From the NCBI GenBank assembly GCA_902537215.1, contig CACBAM010000016.1:1-45671 (forward strand): 45,671 bases of DNA, read 5' to 3'. Both the position numbers and the translations under genes were made by a program. The notes under the pieces were generated by a model that was not told the origin of the DNA, ran no database searches, and worked only from the letters and a program-made list of their open reading frames with translations. This document shows, one piece after another, positions 1-8,125 of this stretch (positions are counted from its first letter, which is position 1; each line of letters begins with the position of its first letter). This DNA comes from an uncultured Alphaproteobacteria bacterium (GTDB lineage Bacteria; Pseudomonadota; Alphaproteobacteria; Rhodobacterales; Rhodobacteraceae).

Positions 1-14
1 TATGGAGATAGATT

Positions 15-293
15 ATGAAGCTCAAAATTTTATTAGCTGCAGTCGCCTTTTGCTCAAGTTCTGCTTCCTTTGCTGGAGATCTATTAGGATGGAACCATAG
101 TTGTTGGGACAATAAGACAGCATTGTTTACAGATAAGATGAACAAAGCAATAGAAGTTGCGTCTCTAGACAGAGAAACTCTATTGAAGGTTGATCAATTG
201 ACAACACAGTGCCATTACAATGTCAATTTAGGCCTATCTACTTACGAAACAGATACGTGCAAACAAGCATTAGAGATGGTTGGAGTAAACTAG
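15..293 (+). CDS. Small secreted cysteine-containing protein, unknown function
   Basis: A 92-residue protein that I do not recognise. The N-terminus is a clear Sec signal peptide (Lys-containing start, hydrophobic core, small residues SASFA, cleavage probably after residue 20). The mature part of about 72 residues is soluble and carries three cysteines (in HSCW, TQCH and DTCK), so it may be disulfide-bonded in the periplasm. The ATG is preceded by a GGAG Shine-Dalgarno at suitable spacing. The stop codon lies in a 16-bp palindrome followed by a T-run. Function cannot be inferred from context. Confidence 0.7.
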   Translation: MKLKILLAAVAFCSSSASFAGDLLGWNHSCWDNKTALFTDKMNKAIEVASLDRETLLKVDQLTTQCHYNVNLGLSTYETDTCKQALEMVGVN

Positions 294-309
294 TTTACTG
301 ATATTTTTT
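284..309 (+). terminator. Weak AT-rich terminator candidate
   Basis: AGTAAACTAGTTTACT (284-299) is a perfect 16-bp palindrome overlapping the stop codon of the preceding gene. After GATA comes a run of six T. The stem is AT-rich with a tight loop, so strength is doubtful, but it sits between convergent genes where a terminator is expected. Confidence 0.4.
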
Positions 310-321
310 CTAGGCCAATTT

Positions 322-1032
322 CTACCAATACTCTCCATAAGGACGTAATTCAACTCGGAATGACCAAGCAGACCTGTCTTGCTTTACGACCTTGAAAACC
401 TCCTCAGCTATATGTTTTGGAGAGGCAAAAAAATTATCTGGTTTATCTGGGGCAAGTCGCGGTCGCGTCCTGGGTGTGTCAATTAACGCGTCAATAATAA
501 TATAGGCCACATGGATTCCTTTTGGCCCAAATTCTCTGGCCATAGATTCTGCGAGTATCTTTTGAGCTGATTTAGACGCAGCGAAAAAACCCCAACCATC
601 TTTTCCTCTTTCTGCAGCCGTATTACCAGTAACAATAATCGTGCCGCTCTCTCTTTCTAACATTTTTGGAAGAGCCATCTGTGACAAAATAAGCAATGCG
701 GTTGTGTTAACTCTAAAATTTTTTTCCAAATCTTTGTAGCTCAAATCAAGGATGGGTCCTCGCGTTCCCAATGGAGCATTATGTATCACAACCTCAGCTG
801 GTCCAAGATCCGTTAATATTTTATTTATTGTTTTTTTAAAATCTTCAATATTACCTACATCACAAGGAAAAGCAGTAGTATTGTTATACTTTTTTTCCAA
901 ATTTTTGAGGTTGTCTTCAGTTCGAGCGATCATGGCAACGTGGTAGCCATTTTCAGAAAAGTAACGTGCAATTTCAGCACCTGTACCAGTTTCCGGTCCA
1001 ACTCCTGTTAATATACATAATTTTTTATTCAT
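322..1032 (-). CDS. Atypical short-chain dehydrogenase/reductase (SDR) lacking the catalytic Tyr
   Basis: A 236-residue Rossmann-fold SDR protein. The dinucleotide-binding segment TGVGPETGTGAE is near residues 9-20, and the NAP-like motif HNAP (about 84-87) replaces NNAG. In the canonical YxxxK site the Tyr is Phe: the segment is FAASK, with F150 and K154. The usual catalytic Ser region reads VTGNTA. An SDR subfamily with Phe here (typically followed by ARELGPKGIHVAHV-like text) is known to me, so the change is probably inherited. Classical carbonyl reduction with Tyr as acid/base is therefore not expected. The start overlaps the end of the upstream GST gene by 8 nt, so the two are probably translationally coupled. 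Confidence 0.85.
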   Translation of the reverse strand: MNKKLCILTGVGPETGTGAEIARYFSENGYHVAMIARTEDNLKNLEKKYNNTTAFPCDVGNIEDFKKTINKILTDLGPAEVVIHNAPLGTRGPILDLSYKDLEKNFRVNTTALLILSQMALPKMLERESGTIIVTGNTAAERGKDGWGFFAASKSAQKILAESMAREFGPKGIHVAYIIIDALIDTPRTRPRLAPDKPDNFFASPKHIAEEVFKVVKQDRSAWSFRVELRPYGEYW

Positions 1033-1657
1033 TTAACTTGAACCTTCTATCCATTTTTTCATGCCACGCTTTGACTTCTTCAAATTCATCAAAATTCATT
1101 TCAATAGCAATGGCAAGCTGTACTGCCACGTAGCCAGTTAAGTCAGCGATGCTTAACGCATCACCGGCTACGTATGGGGATGTATTTAAATGAGCATTTA
1201 GCCTCTCGAACAATATTCGACAGGAGTCTATCCCTCTTTTTGCTATTGCAGGAACTTGTGGTAAATCGTTACGCGTACCAGATAAAACTTTTCCTTTGTA
1301 TCTCTCAAATTTATTTCTGATGCCATTAATAAGGGGAACATATCCATCAATTTCAATTCGTCTATCCCACATTTCAATGATTGCTCTTTCTTTAGAAGTC
1401 TTTCCAAATAACTTTTTTGACATGTTGTTAGTATCTTCTAAATATCGACAGATCGCCACACTTTCGGAAATTACAGTCCCATCAGCTAATTCAAGAAAGG
1501 GAATGCAATGGAATGGATTAAGCGAATTATAAGGCTCTTCAAATTGATCCCCATCTCTGACATTAAGTTGCACTATTGGCACCTCAATTCCTGTTTCTTT
1601 GAGAAAGAACGTAACTCTCTTGGAGGCAGGAGCCAGATCAAATTGATAAAGTTTCAT
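1025..1657 (-). CDS. Glutathione S-transferase family protein
   Basis: A 210-residue protein with the two-domain GST layout. An N-terminal thioredoxin-like domain (about 1-80) contains the cis-proline segment CIPFLEL and the glutathione gamma-Glu binding motif SES (ISESVAICRYLE). An all-helical C-terminal domain follows, with the N-capping box-like SIADLTGYVA. The early residues LAPASKR place Ser/Lys near the catalytic position of bacterial theta/beta-like GSTs. Likely role is glutathione conjugation or thiol transfer to an electrophile; the substrate is unknown. It is the first gene of a two-gene minus-strand unit with the downstream atypical SDR. Confidence 0.88.
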   Translation of the reverse strand: MKLYQFDLAPASKRVTFFLKETGIEVPIVQLNVRDGDQFEEPYNSLNPFHCIPFLELADGTVISESVAICRYLEDTNNMSKKLFGKTSKERAIIEMWDRRIEIDGYVPLINGIRNKFERYKGKVLSGTRNDLPQVPAIAKRGIDSCRILFERLNAHLNTSPYVAGDALSIADLTGYVAVQLAIAIEMNFDEFEEVKAWHEKMDRRFKLNE

Positions 1658-1768
1658 TAATTTTCCTTTTTTTAGTGCAAGCTTAGTTCATATTTTGAAT
1701 TAAACAAAATATATAAATATAAATTTAATAATTTTTGTCGTTAATAGTAGTGGGACAATGGGTTTGGT

Positions 1769-2581
1769 ATGTCGTTAACTATAAATAATGACAGTGCAAT
1801 TGGATTTGCATTGATTGCGTTGGGTCGTTCATCAAATTTAATGAATGAAGCTATGGAACGTTTGTCCACTGGTAAAAGAATTAACAAGGCATCTGATGAT
1901 CCTGCCGGAATTCATCAATTAATAAGACTAAATGCAGAAATCCAAGGAATAGAGACCGCGTCGAAAAATGCCGCAGACGGACAATCTTTAATAGACACTT
2001 TAGACATAAGTTTATCAGAAGTGCAATCTATCTTGCTAAGAATGCGCGAGCTGACTATCCAAGCTATAAGTGATACGAATTCTGCCGCTGATAGATTGGC
2101 GTTAGACTCCGAGTTATCGCAACTGGAGATGGAAATTACTCGCATTGGTAGCACTACTTCTTTCGGGGGGAAACCAGTATTTGATGGAAACACACACTAT
2201 CTCCAGATTGGACCTCGATCCGGTAACACGCTGGAAGTTCAAGCCTATACTCTGAGCGCCTCTACACTGGGATTAACACAAGATTTAACGACGAGAAGCA
2301 ACGCGGAGAACTATTTGGGCATCATTGATACGGCGATAGAAGATATTAATGAAAAAAGAGGTGCTGCCGGAGCATTATCAAATAGACTGGATTTCATAAT
2401 GTCCAACCTCGATAATAGTAAAGTAAACCTGATCAAATCCAGAAGTGCTATTGAAGACGCAGATTTTGCCGTGGAGAGTATGAAATTGGCAAAAGCGAAA
2501 ATATTGGAACAGCTTGCAATAGCAATGATCGCTCAGGCGAATGCTAGAACGCAATGGATACTAAAGCTTTTGGAAAATTGA
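1769..2581 (+). CDS. Short flagellin, isolated from other flagellar genes
   Basis: A 270-residue flagellin. The conserved N-terminal D0/D1 helix is present (ALGRSSNLMNEAMERLSTGKRINKASDDPAG), followed by the helical heptad region with MRELTIQA, a short beta-hairpin segment (FGGKPVFDG, LQIGPRSG), and the C-terminal D1/D0 helix ending in AQANARTQWILKLLEN. There is almost no D2/D3 surface domain, so the filament would be thin and smooth. No flagellar assembly or motor gene is next to it in the window. Upstream is a 111-bp AT-rich gap shared with the divergent GST; I see no convincing sigma-28 or sigma-54 promoter. No strong Shine-Dalgarno precedes the ATG. Confidence 0.9.
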   Translation: MSLTINNDSAIGFALIALGRSSNLMNEAMERLSTGKRINKASDDPAGIHQLIRLNAEIQGIETASKNAADGQSLIDTLDISLSEVQSILLRMRELTIQAISDTNSAADRLALDSELSQLEMEITRIGSTTSFGGKPVFDGNTHYLQIGPRSGNTLEVQAYTLSASTLGLTQDLTTRSNAENYLGIIDTAIEDINEKRGAAGALSNRLDFIMSNLDNSKVNLIKSRSAIEDADFAVESMKLAKAKILEQLAIAMIAQANARTQWILKLLEN

Positions 2582-2603
2582 AAAAAAATGTTACATAAAG
2601 TAC

Positions 2604-3380
2604 ATGAAGTCAAATGTCGAAAAAATAAGTAACTTTCTTTTTGAGGCGCATGAAGCTGGTGATAGATTTGTAAATCTTGAAAAAGATATGAAACCAAAAG
2701 ATTTCGATGAAGCATACGAAGTTCAGACACAATTGCGGCAAAAGTTACCCCGAGGATCACTTGGAGGATACAAAATTGCCCTATCTTCTAAAATACAACA
2801 AGACTATCACAAAATCAGTCACCCAGTTTATGGTGGTCTCTTTAAGAATGAAATTTTCAATAGTCCTAAGACAATAGTTCTAAAGAACTACCATAGAATG
2901 AGCGTCGAATTTGAATTAGCCTTTGAACTATCTGATCGCATTATAGATCCCTCTATCCAACGAAACCCAGAAAATATTGTTCACGATATTCTAAATGTTT
3001 TACCCGCTATCGAGCTTATAGATGATAGGGGTGCAAATTATGACGGTCTAGATCCACTTTCTCTAGCCTGTGATAATGCATGGTCCGGTGGGCTAGTTTT
3101 AGGAGATCCAATAAATAATTGGCAGGAACAAGATTTTCTGGACATACAATCGACCTGTGAATGGAATAATGAACCAAGGTTAACAACTGGCGTGCTTGAC
3201 GCGAAGCCTTTTGAAAATCTGTGCTGGTTGATCAATGAGCTTCACTCGCGTAAAAGTGAACTAAAACCTGGAATGATTATAATAACAGGAAGTGTGTTTA
3301 AAGTAAGACAAGCAAAAGTGGGGGATCAGATAAACCATATTCTTTCTGATCATGGGAAAGTTAGCATTGCAGTAATTTAG
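2604..3380 (+). CDS. 2-keto-4-pentenoate hydratase (MhpD) / fumarylacetoacetase-fold family
   Basis: A 258-residue protein of the MhpD / 2-oxo-hept-3-ene-1,7-dioate hydratase family, which act on 2-hydroxy-dienoates from aromatic meta-cleavage or related decarboxylations. Family features seen are the GGYKIALSSK segment, VEFELAFEL with the metal-ligand glutamates, PAIELIDDRG, a DNAWSGGLVLG stretch and the late GMIIITGS motif. No ring-cleavage dioxygenase or other meta-pathway gene is adjacent, so the substrate is uncertain. It lies 22 nt after the flagellin stop and 29 nt before the next gene; linkage to the following hydrolase is plausible. Confidence 0.85.
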   Translation: MKSNVEKISNFLFEAHEAGDRFVNLEKDMKPKDFDEAYEVQTQLRQKLPRGSLGGYKIALSSKIQQDYHKISHPVYGGLFKNEIFNSPKTIVLKNYHRMSVEFELAFELSDRIIDPSIQRNPENIVHDILNVLPAIELIDDRGANYDGLDPLSLACDNAWSGGLVLGDPINNWQEQDFLDIQSTCEWNNEPRLTTGVLDAKPFENLCWLINELHSRKSELKPGMIIITGSVFKVRQAKVGDQINHILSDHGKVSIAVI

Positions 3381-3409
3381 GAAATAGCAGTTTAATTTGG
3401 AGATAATAA

Positions 3410-3916
3410 ATGGAAAGCAACACAAAGTTAAAAGATGAGCTAACGCAAAAGATTGGAGTTTTAACACGGCGCGAAACAGAAGCTAGGATCATCACACCTT
3501 TCGTAGATGCCCTTATAAAAACCTTTGGCAAAGAAAAAATTATACCGATTTTAGAAAAAACAGTTATGGAGCTAGCTCGCAATCAAGGCTCATCTCTGGC
3601 GAAAGAATATGGCAATGATGTTTCTGCTTTTCTTGAAACGTTAAAGTTCTGGACTCAAGATGGAGCGCTGGAAATTGACTTGCTTGAGAAAAATGATACA
3701 AAACTAGATTTCAATGTAACAAGGTGTAGATATGCCGAAATGTATAAGGCGTTAGGAATACAAGACCTTGGGGCTGTTTTGTCTTGCAACAGAGATGCCG
3801 CAATGATTGAAGGATTCAACCAAGATGCAAGACTTAATCGAGAAACCACTATCATGAGTGGTGGGAAATGCTGTACTTTTAGATACACGTTTGAGAATCC
3901 CAGCGCGCAAGGATAA
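3410..3916 (+). CDS. L-2-amino-thiazoline-4-carboxylic acid hydrolase-type protein
   Basis: A 168-residue protein matching the ATC-hydrolase family, whose namesake enzyme opens L-2-amino-thiazoline-4-carboxylate towards cysteine. Recognised segments are TRCRYAEMYKALG, LGAVLSCNRDAAMIEGFN and the C-terminal GGKCCTFRY, which carry the conserved cysteines and acidic residues near 107, 127 and 154-155. Many relatives are annotated by homology only and their substrates are unknown. An amphipathic helical N-terminal part precedes this domain. A GGAGATAATA-type Shine-Dalgarno precedes the ATG. The stop lies right before the start region of the membrane hydrolase downstream. Confidence 0.75.
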   Translation: MESNTKLKDELTQKIGVLTRRETEARIITPFVDALIKTFGKEKIIPILEKTVMELARNQGSSLAKEYGNDVSAFLETLKFWTQDGALEIDLLEKNDTKLDFNVTRCRYAEMYKALGIQDLGAVLSCNRDAAMIEGFNQDARLNRETTIMSGGKCCTFRYTFENPSAQG

Positions 3917-3917
3917 G

Positions 3918-5429
3918 TTGTATTTGTTAAAAAGCTCTAAGAACTCTATATATAAAGTCTTTTGCCTTTTATTGATTTTAATAGCCCTTTTTGCGTTTTG
4001 GAAACTTGATTTTGCTGAAAGAAATTTGAAGAGTGTCAGAGAGTTTGTCAATAAAACCCCCGTTACTCTAACTTTCAAGGACAATATAAAAACTAAGGGC
4101 ATAGTATTTTTAGCACATGGATTTGCTGGATCTACTAGTTTTATGAGACCAATAGCTGTAGCTCTTGCAGAGGCTGGTTATTTAACAGTTCGTTTTGATT
4201 TTTTAGGGCATGGACGTCATCCTCTACCGTACTCAGGAGATATTACTACGATTGAGGGAGCGACACAGAAATTCGTTAATCAAACGAATGAGATAATCTC
4301 TCATTATTTATTAAAATATAGCCCCAGCTTTTCAATGATAATTGGCCATTCAATGGCATCCGATATAATAATCAGGTCAGCCTCTTTGCATCCTAGTCTT
4401 AATAGCGCAGTTGCTATTTCCGCTTATACTGACGCTTTAACAGCAAAAGAACCTAAAAATGTCCTCATTCTTAATGGTCAGTGGGAACCTCAATTGAGAT
4501 CGAAATCCTTAGAAATTTTACAAAATATTGGAGTTGATAATCCAAAGGAAGGAAGATTATATGGAGCGCTTAATGATAATGCTATTAGAAAAGTAGATTT
4601 TATAGAGAACGCCGACCATGTAGGCGTTTTATATTCTGTTCGAACTCAAAGAGAGCTGGTAGATTGGATTAATTTCCTTGAAAAGGATAAGCAAATATTT
4701 ATTGGTAACAATATTGGAATATGGACAGGTATTTTATTTTTTTGCATTTTTTTTCTTACTATATTACTGACCAAGTTCCTTCCTAAAAAAACCTCAGGGA
4801 GATATCAGTTTGGCTATATGCGGTTCTTTTCGATAAATATTATCGCTTGTGCACTCCCGCCACTTATATTGTATAACTTTACATTTAAATTTGTTAATTT
4901 CCCTGCCCACAATCATCTCATCAATCAAATGATCCTAATATCCATAATTCTGTTTTTCAGCCTACCGCCTACCCAGTTTAAGGAGTTATCAAAATCATTT
5001 AATTTTCCATTATTTGCCTTTTTATTTATTTTATTTTGTATTGTGTTTGGGTCCATTTTAGACAACTACGTGAGCTCGTTTCTTTTAAGTGGGACCAGAG
5101 TACCTGTGTTTTTCTCTTGCTTAATTGGGTCTATCCCTTTGATGGTGTTGATGCAAATGTATTATGACAATTATGCAAATGGTTGGATAGTGGGAAATAT
5201 ATTTAAACTGTTTCTGATAATCTCCATATCAGCTTCAATATTTTTAGATATCACTCAGTTGTTTATTATGGGATATGCAATAATTTTATTTCTTGCCTTC
5301 GCTTTAATATTTGGATTTTTAGCAAATATGATAAGTAGAAAGTACAATAACACTCTTTCGGTAGGGTTAGCCAATGGAATAGCATTGGCTTGGACATTTT
5401 CTACAGCACTACCGATGTACGTCAATTGA
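3918..5429 (+). CDS. Membrane-anchored alpha/beta hydrolase with C-terminal multi-spanning domain
   Basis: About 503 residues. Layout: an N-terminal signal-anchor helix (VFCLLLILIALFAFW, about 14-28), an alpha/beta hydrolase domain (about 50-255), then six or more hydrophobic segments (about 268-500). The hydrolase has the oxyanion region AHGFAG, the nucleophile elbow GHSMA (Ser about 145) and a candidate catalytic His in NADHVGV (about 234). Substrate unknown, perhaps a lipid or ester. I place the start at TTG 3918 (TTG 3924 also possible) because AAGGA at 3909-3913 precedes it; a GTG at 3858 would extend it 20 codons into the previous gene without a ribosome site. It follows the thiazoline-hydrolase-like gene directly. 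Confidence 0.75.
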   Translation: MYLLKSSKNSIYKVFCLLLILIALFAFWKLDFAERNLKSVREFVNKTPVTLTFKDNIKTKGIVFLAHGFAGSTSFMRPIAVALAEAGYLTVRFDFLGHGRHPLPYSGDITTIEGATQKFVNQTNEIISHYLLKYSPSFSMIIGHSMASDIIIRSASLHPSLNSAVAISAYTDALTAKEPKNVLILNGQWEPQLRSKSLEILQNIGVDNPKEGRLYGALNDNAIRKVDFIENADHVGVLYSVRTQRELVDWINFLEKDKQIFIGNNIGIWTGILFFCIFFLTILLTKFLPKKTSGRYQFGYMRFFSINIIACALPPLILYNFTFKFVNFPAHNHLINQMILISIILFFSLPPTQFKELSKSFNFPLFAFLFILFCIVFGSILDNYVSSFLLSGTRVPVFFSCLIGSIPLMVLMQMYYDNYANGWIVGNIFKLFLIISISASIFLDITQLFIMGYAIILFLAFALIFGFLANMISRKYNNTLSVGLANGIALAWTFSTALPMYVN

Positions 5430-5482
5430 ATGAAGGCTTATTATGGTCCACATATATGTCACTCCAATAGAATTAATTTAAA

Positions 5483-6742
5483 ATGACAGTTCTGATTAGT
5501 GGAGCAGGAATAGGTGGTTTGTGTTTAGGGCTATCCCTACAACAACTAAAAATACCATTTCATATATTTGAGACCTCAGTATCTATTGAACCCCTAGGAG
5601 TTGGAATCAACCTTCAACCTAATGCCGTAAGGGAACTTTTTGCATTAGGATTAAAAGATAGTCTCACAAGAATTGGGGTGCAAACCGAAGAATTTGGATT
5701 ATTTTCAAAAAAAGGTTTGGAAATTTGGACTGAATCACGGGGCTTAAAAGCAGGGTATAATATACCACAATTTTCTGTCCATAGAGGAGAACTCCAAAAG
5801 TTACTTTATGATACTCTTATTGGACGTTCGAAAAAAAGCTCTGTTAATTTAGGTATTAGAGCTACTGGCTTCAAAAATTTATCCTCTTCAGTAGAATTGC
5901 AATACTTTAATAAGAATACAAAAAAAAATGAAACCTTTTACGGCGATATTCTTGTTGCTTGTGATGGGATAAATTCAAATATTCGAAAACAGTTATTCCC
6001 AGATGAAGGGGACCCTCTATGGAACGGAGCAATTTTATGGCGTGGGCTAACAGCTGCTTCTCCTTTTAGGACTGGTGCTTCTATGGTGATGATTGGACAT
6101 GATACGCAAAGATTTGTTTCATACCCTATAAGTCAAAAAGACAGTCACGGGAATGCAAAAATAAACTGGATAGCGGAATTAAAATTTAATCCTGAAAAAA
6201 TATATATGAAAAGTGACTGGAGTAAAAAGGTAGATAAATCAAAATTTATAGGTAGCTTTACAGAATGGTCCTTTGAATGGATAAATCCTTTAAGCCTTAT
6301 TTCAGAAACAAGCTCAATCTATGAATATCCAATGGTTGATAGAGATCCATTAGAAAAATGGACTTTTGGAAGAATAACATTGCTAGGTGATGCTGCCCAC
6401 CCAACATATCCAGTTGGATCAAATGGTGCCAGCCAAGCTATTATTGATGCTAGAAAACTTGCGTTTCATTTAAAAGTAAATGGACTTAATGAAACAGCTT
6501 TATTGAGCTATGAAGAAGAGATGCTTCCCCTAACTGCCAAAATAACATTAGCAAATAGAAGTTCTGGTCCCGATGCTCTTCTACAAGTAGTTGAAGACCG
6601 TTGTGGAGGAACTTTTAATAATATCCAGGAAATCATTAGCCAAAGCGACCTTAAAAATCACTCAGAAAAATATAAATCTGTTGCTGGTCTTAACATTGAG
6701 AGACTAAATAATACAGATAGTATTTTGAGTTCATTGATTTAA
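5483..6742 (+). CDS. FAD-dependent monooxygenase (salicylate hydroxylase/UbiH superfamily)
   Basis: A 419-residue class A flavoprotein monooxygenase. The N-terminal FAD dinucleotide motif is ISGAGIGGLCLGLSL (5-19), an HRGEL segment follows, the DG motif is VACDGINSNIR, and the second FAD motif is LLGDAAHPTYPVGSNGASQAI. These enzymes use NAD(P)H and O2 to hydroxylate an aromatic or activated ring, sometimes with decarboxylation. The neighbourhood (hydratase, hydrolase) hints at aromatic or heterocycle breakdown, but the substrate is not fixed by sequence. Its 3' end overlaps the convergent nuclease gene by 12 bp. Confidence 0.88.
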   Translation: MTVLISGAGIGGLCLGLSLQQLKIPFHIFETSVSIEPLGVGINLQPNAVRELFALGLKDSLTRIGVQTEEFGLFSKKGLEIWTESRGLKAGYNIPQFSVHRGELQKLLYDTLIGRSKKSSVNLGIRATGFKNLSSSVELQYFNKNTKKNETFYGDILVACDGINSNIRKQLFPDEGDPLWNGAILWRGLTAASPFRTGASMVMIGHDTQRFVSYPISQKDSHGNAKINWIAELKFNPEKIYMKSDWSKKVDKSKFIGSFTEWSFEWINPLSLISETSSIYEYPMVDRDPLEKWTFGRITLLGDAAHPTYPVGSNGASQAIIDARKLAFHLKVNGLNETALLSYEEEMLPLTAKITLANRSSGPDALLQVVEDRCGGTFNNIQEIISQSDLKNHSEKYKSVAGLNIERLNNTDSILSSLI

Positions 6743-7504
6743 ACTTTGAGTAAGAAATTTTCCATATTCACAATAGTCCGAATGCAGCGGTCTTTTGCTC
6801 TCGTTCAAACACTCGCTAATATCTTGTAAGGTCGGCTCTATCCAGGTGTCGTTAGTTTTGTAGTCAATCAAAGTTATCTTAAAATTCATAGATGCGGCAG
6901 TACTTGATAAAAAATCGTAGTCACTAAACCTATCCCCGTCGCAATATAGGAAGTAACCCACATCATCAACATGAAAGCCTTTTTTTCTTAAAACCCAGAC
7001 ATAGAGGTCCATTTGCCTTTTATAAGAAGCTTTCCAAGGATCATCCAATGTAATAGGCCCTTTATCTGATTTTTGCGACGTACTTTTATAATCAACTATA
7101 TGCAAACAATTAGTGTTAATATTTAACCAAACGTCATCGAGACCACCACCAACTTTAAGATTTGTTTTAGGATCCACAAAGTTAAGCCTATCTTTTGCTC
7201 CAAAATGCAAGCTTTGCGTCCATAATTCAAAGTGTTCATGAGAGAAGGGAATGAGAAAGTCTCGTTCGTTGGCAACCAAAAATGGATGAGGCTCTCCAAT
7301 TTCTCTGTATTTATCAAAATCTCTTTTAAGCAATATATCAGTAGCCTCATTTATATTGAACCCCGGAATAGAGGGGAACTTTATGCCCTCCACTTGTTCC
7401 ATATAAAAACAAGCTTTACATTTAACAAAGTTTTCAATTCTGCTTCTACTTAGTTCATAGGGCTCAACCTTATTTTTATCAAATTTTCCACGATGCCTTG
7501 CCAT
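6731..7504 (-). CDS. Stand-alone PD-(D/E)XK superfamily nuclease (RecB/Cas4-like)
   Basis: A 257-residue protein with the core motifs of RecB-type PD-(D/E)XK nucleases: an N-terminal LSRSRIENFVKCKACFY segment (the 'S..R...Y..C' opening seen in RecB-like nucleases), motif II in GGGLDDVW (D123/D124), motif III IVDYKST (D138, K140) and the trailing Q-motif RQMDLYVWVL (Q164). Two N-terminal cysteines (C29, C32) and C245 near the C-terminus could hint at an Fe-S cluster as in Cas4/AddB, but the full four-cysteine pattern is not clear. No CRISPR, helicase or repair genes lie nearby. It is followed on the plus side by a 12-bp convergent overlap with the monooxygenase and preceded by yceI, one base apart. 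Confidence 0.8.
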   Translation of the reverse strand: MARHRGKFDKNKVEPYELSRSRIENFVKCKACFYMEQVEGIKFPSIPGFNINEATDILLKRDFDKYREIGEPHPFLVANERDFLIPFSHEHFELWTQSLHFGAKDRLNFVDPKTNLKVGGGLDDVWLNINTNCLHIVDYKSTSQKSDKGPITLDDPWKASYKRQMDLYVWVLRKKGFHVDDVGYFLYCDGDRFSDYDFLSSTAASMNFKITLIDYKTNDTWIEPTLQDISECLNESKRPLHSDYCEYGKFLTQSLNQ

Positions 7505-7505
7505 A

Positions 7506-8081
7506 TTAATCCCCTCTTTTTAATTCGATACTAGAATTTAATTTAATTTCCTTTCCAACAAGAAAAGGAAATCCATTGGCGCCAAAATCATATCTGTTAA
7601 TAGAAGACATTATTTCAAACAAAAGAGTTTTTGCATTTTTTCTGTATTTGTCTTTGGTAAAAACCATAATAACGATATTTTTCTGTACTCCTTTCAGTTC
7701 GAGTAGGCCGCTTACTCGATATCCCTTATCTTTTTTAGAAATACTAGTGCTTTTAAACTCCATAAATGGATATTTGTTTGCATTTAAGACACTTTGTCCC
7801 AACATGGCGCTGGTAGCCAAAGGAAAACCTGCGGTACTTTTTCTGATATCTACTTTAATGTAAAACTTAGATTGCTGTTCTTCAGTAAAATCGATAGTAA
7901 AATGAGATGTTTCTATATGAAACTCACCATATAAAGGAATGCCACTCACAAAGTAGGTAAATTTAAGTGCTTTTGAATTTTCAATTGTATATCTTTCACT
8001 TGCAAAAACGTTATTTACAAATAAAGAAAATGCAAAAAAAATTAATATAACTTCAAACCGCAATAAATTTTTTAAATGCAT
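7506..8081 (-). CDS. YceI family periplasmic lipid-binding-fold protein
   Basis: A 191-residue protein with an N-terminal signal peptide (hydrophobic stretch to about residue 26, VFAS) followed by a YceI beta-barrel: SKALKFTYFVSG, the conserved ATSAMLGQSVLNANKYPFMEF block, LELKGVQKNI and a final RYDFGANGFPFLVGKEIKLNSSIEL. YceI proteins bind isoprenoid-type amphiphiles such as polyprenyl or quinone-like molecules in the periplasm. The family usually reads 'fdv.k...' in this order, and length is normal. The stop is one base from the start of the nuclease gene, so the two probably share a transcript despite unrelated roles. Confidence 0.88.
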   Translation of the reverse strand: MHLKNLLRFEVILIFFAFSLFVNNVFASERYTIENSKALKFTYFVSGIPLYGEFHIETSHFTIDFTEEQQSKFYIKVDIRKSTAGFPLATSAMLGQSVLNANKYPFMEFKSTSISKKDKGYRVSGLLELKGVQKNIVIMVFTKDKYRKNAKTLLFEIMSSINRYDFGANGFPFLVGKEIKLNSSIELKRGD

Positions 8082-8125
8082 TAATAGACCTTTGATCAGA
8101 AGAAAGTATGTTTTAATATATAAGT

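Noticed and set aside
3858..3917. GTG start for the membrane hydrolase inside the previous gene
   Set aside because: No ribosome site precedes it and the added residues are antisense-like filler read from another frame of a well-conserved C-terminus; TTG 3918 or 3924 behind AAGGA is preferred, though not proven.
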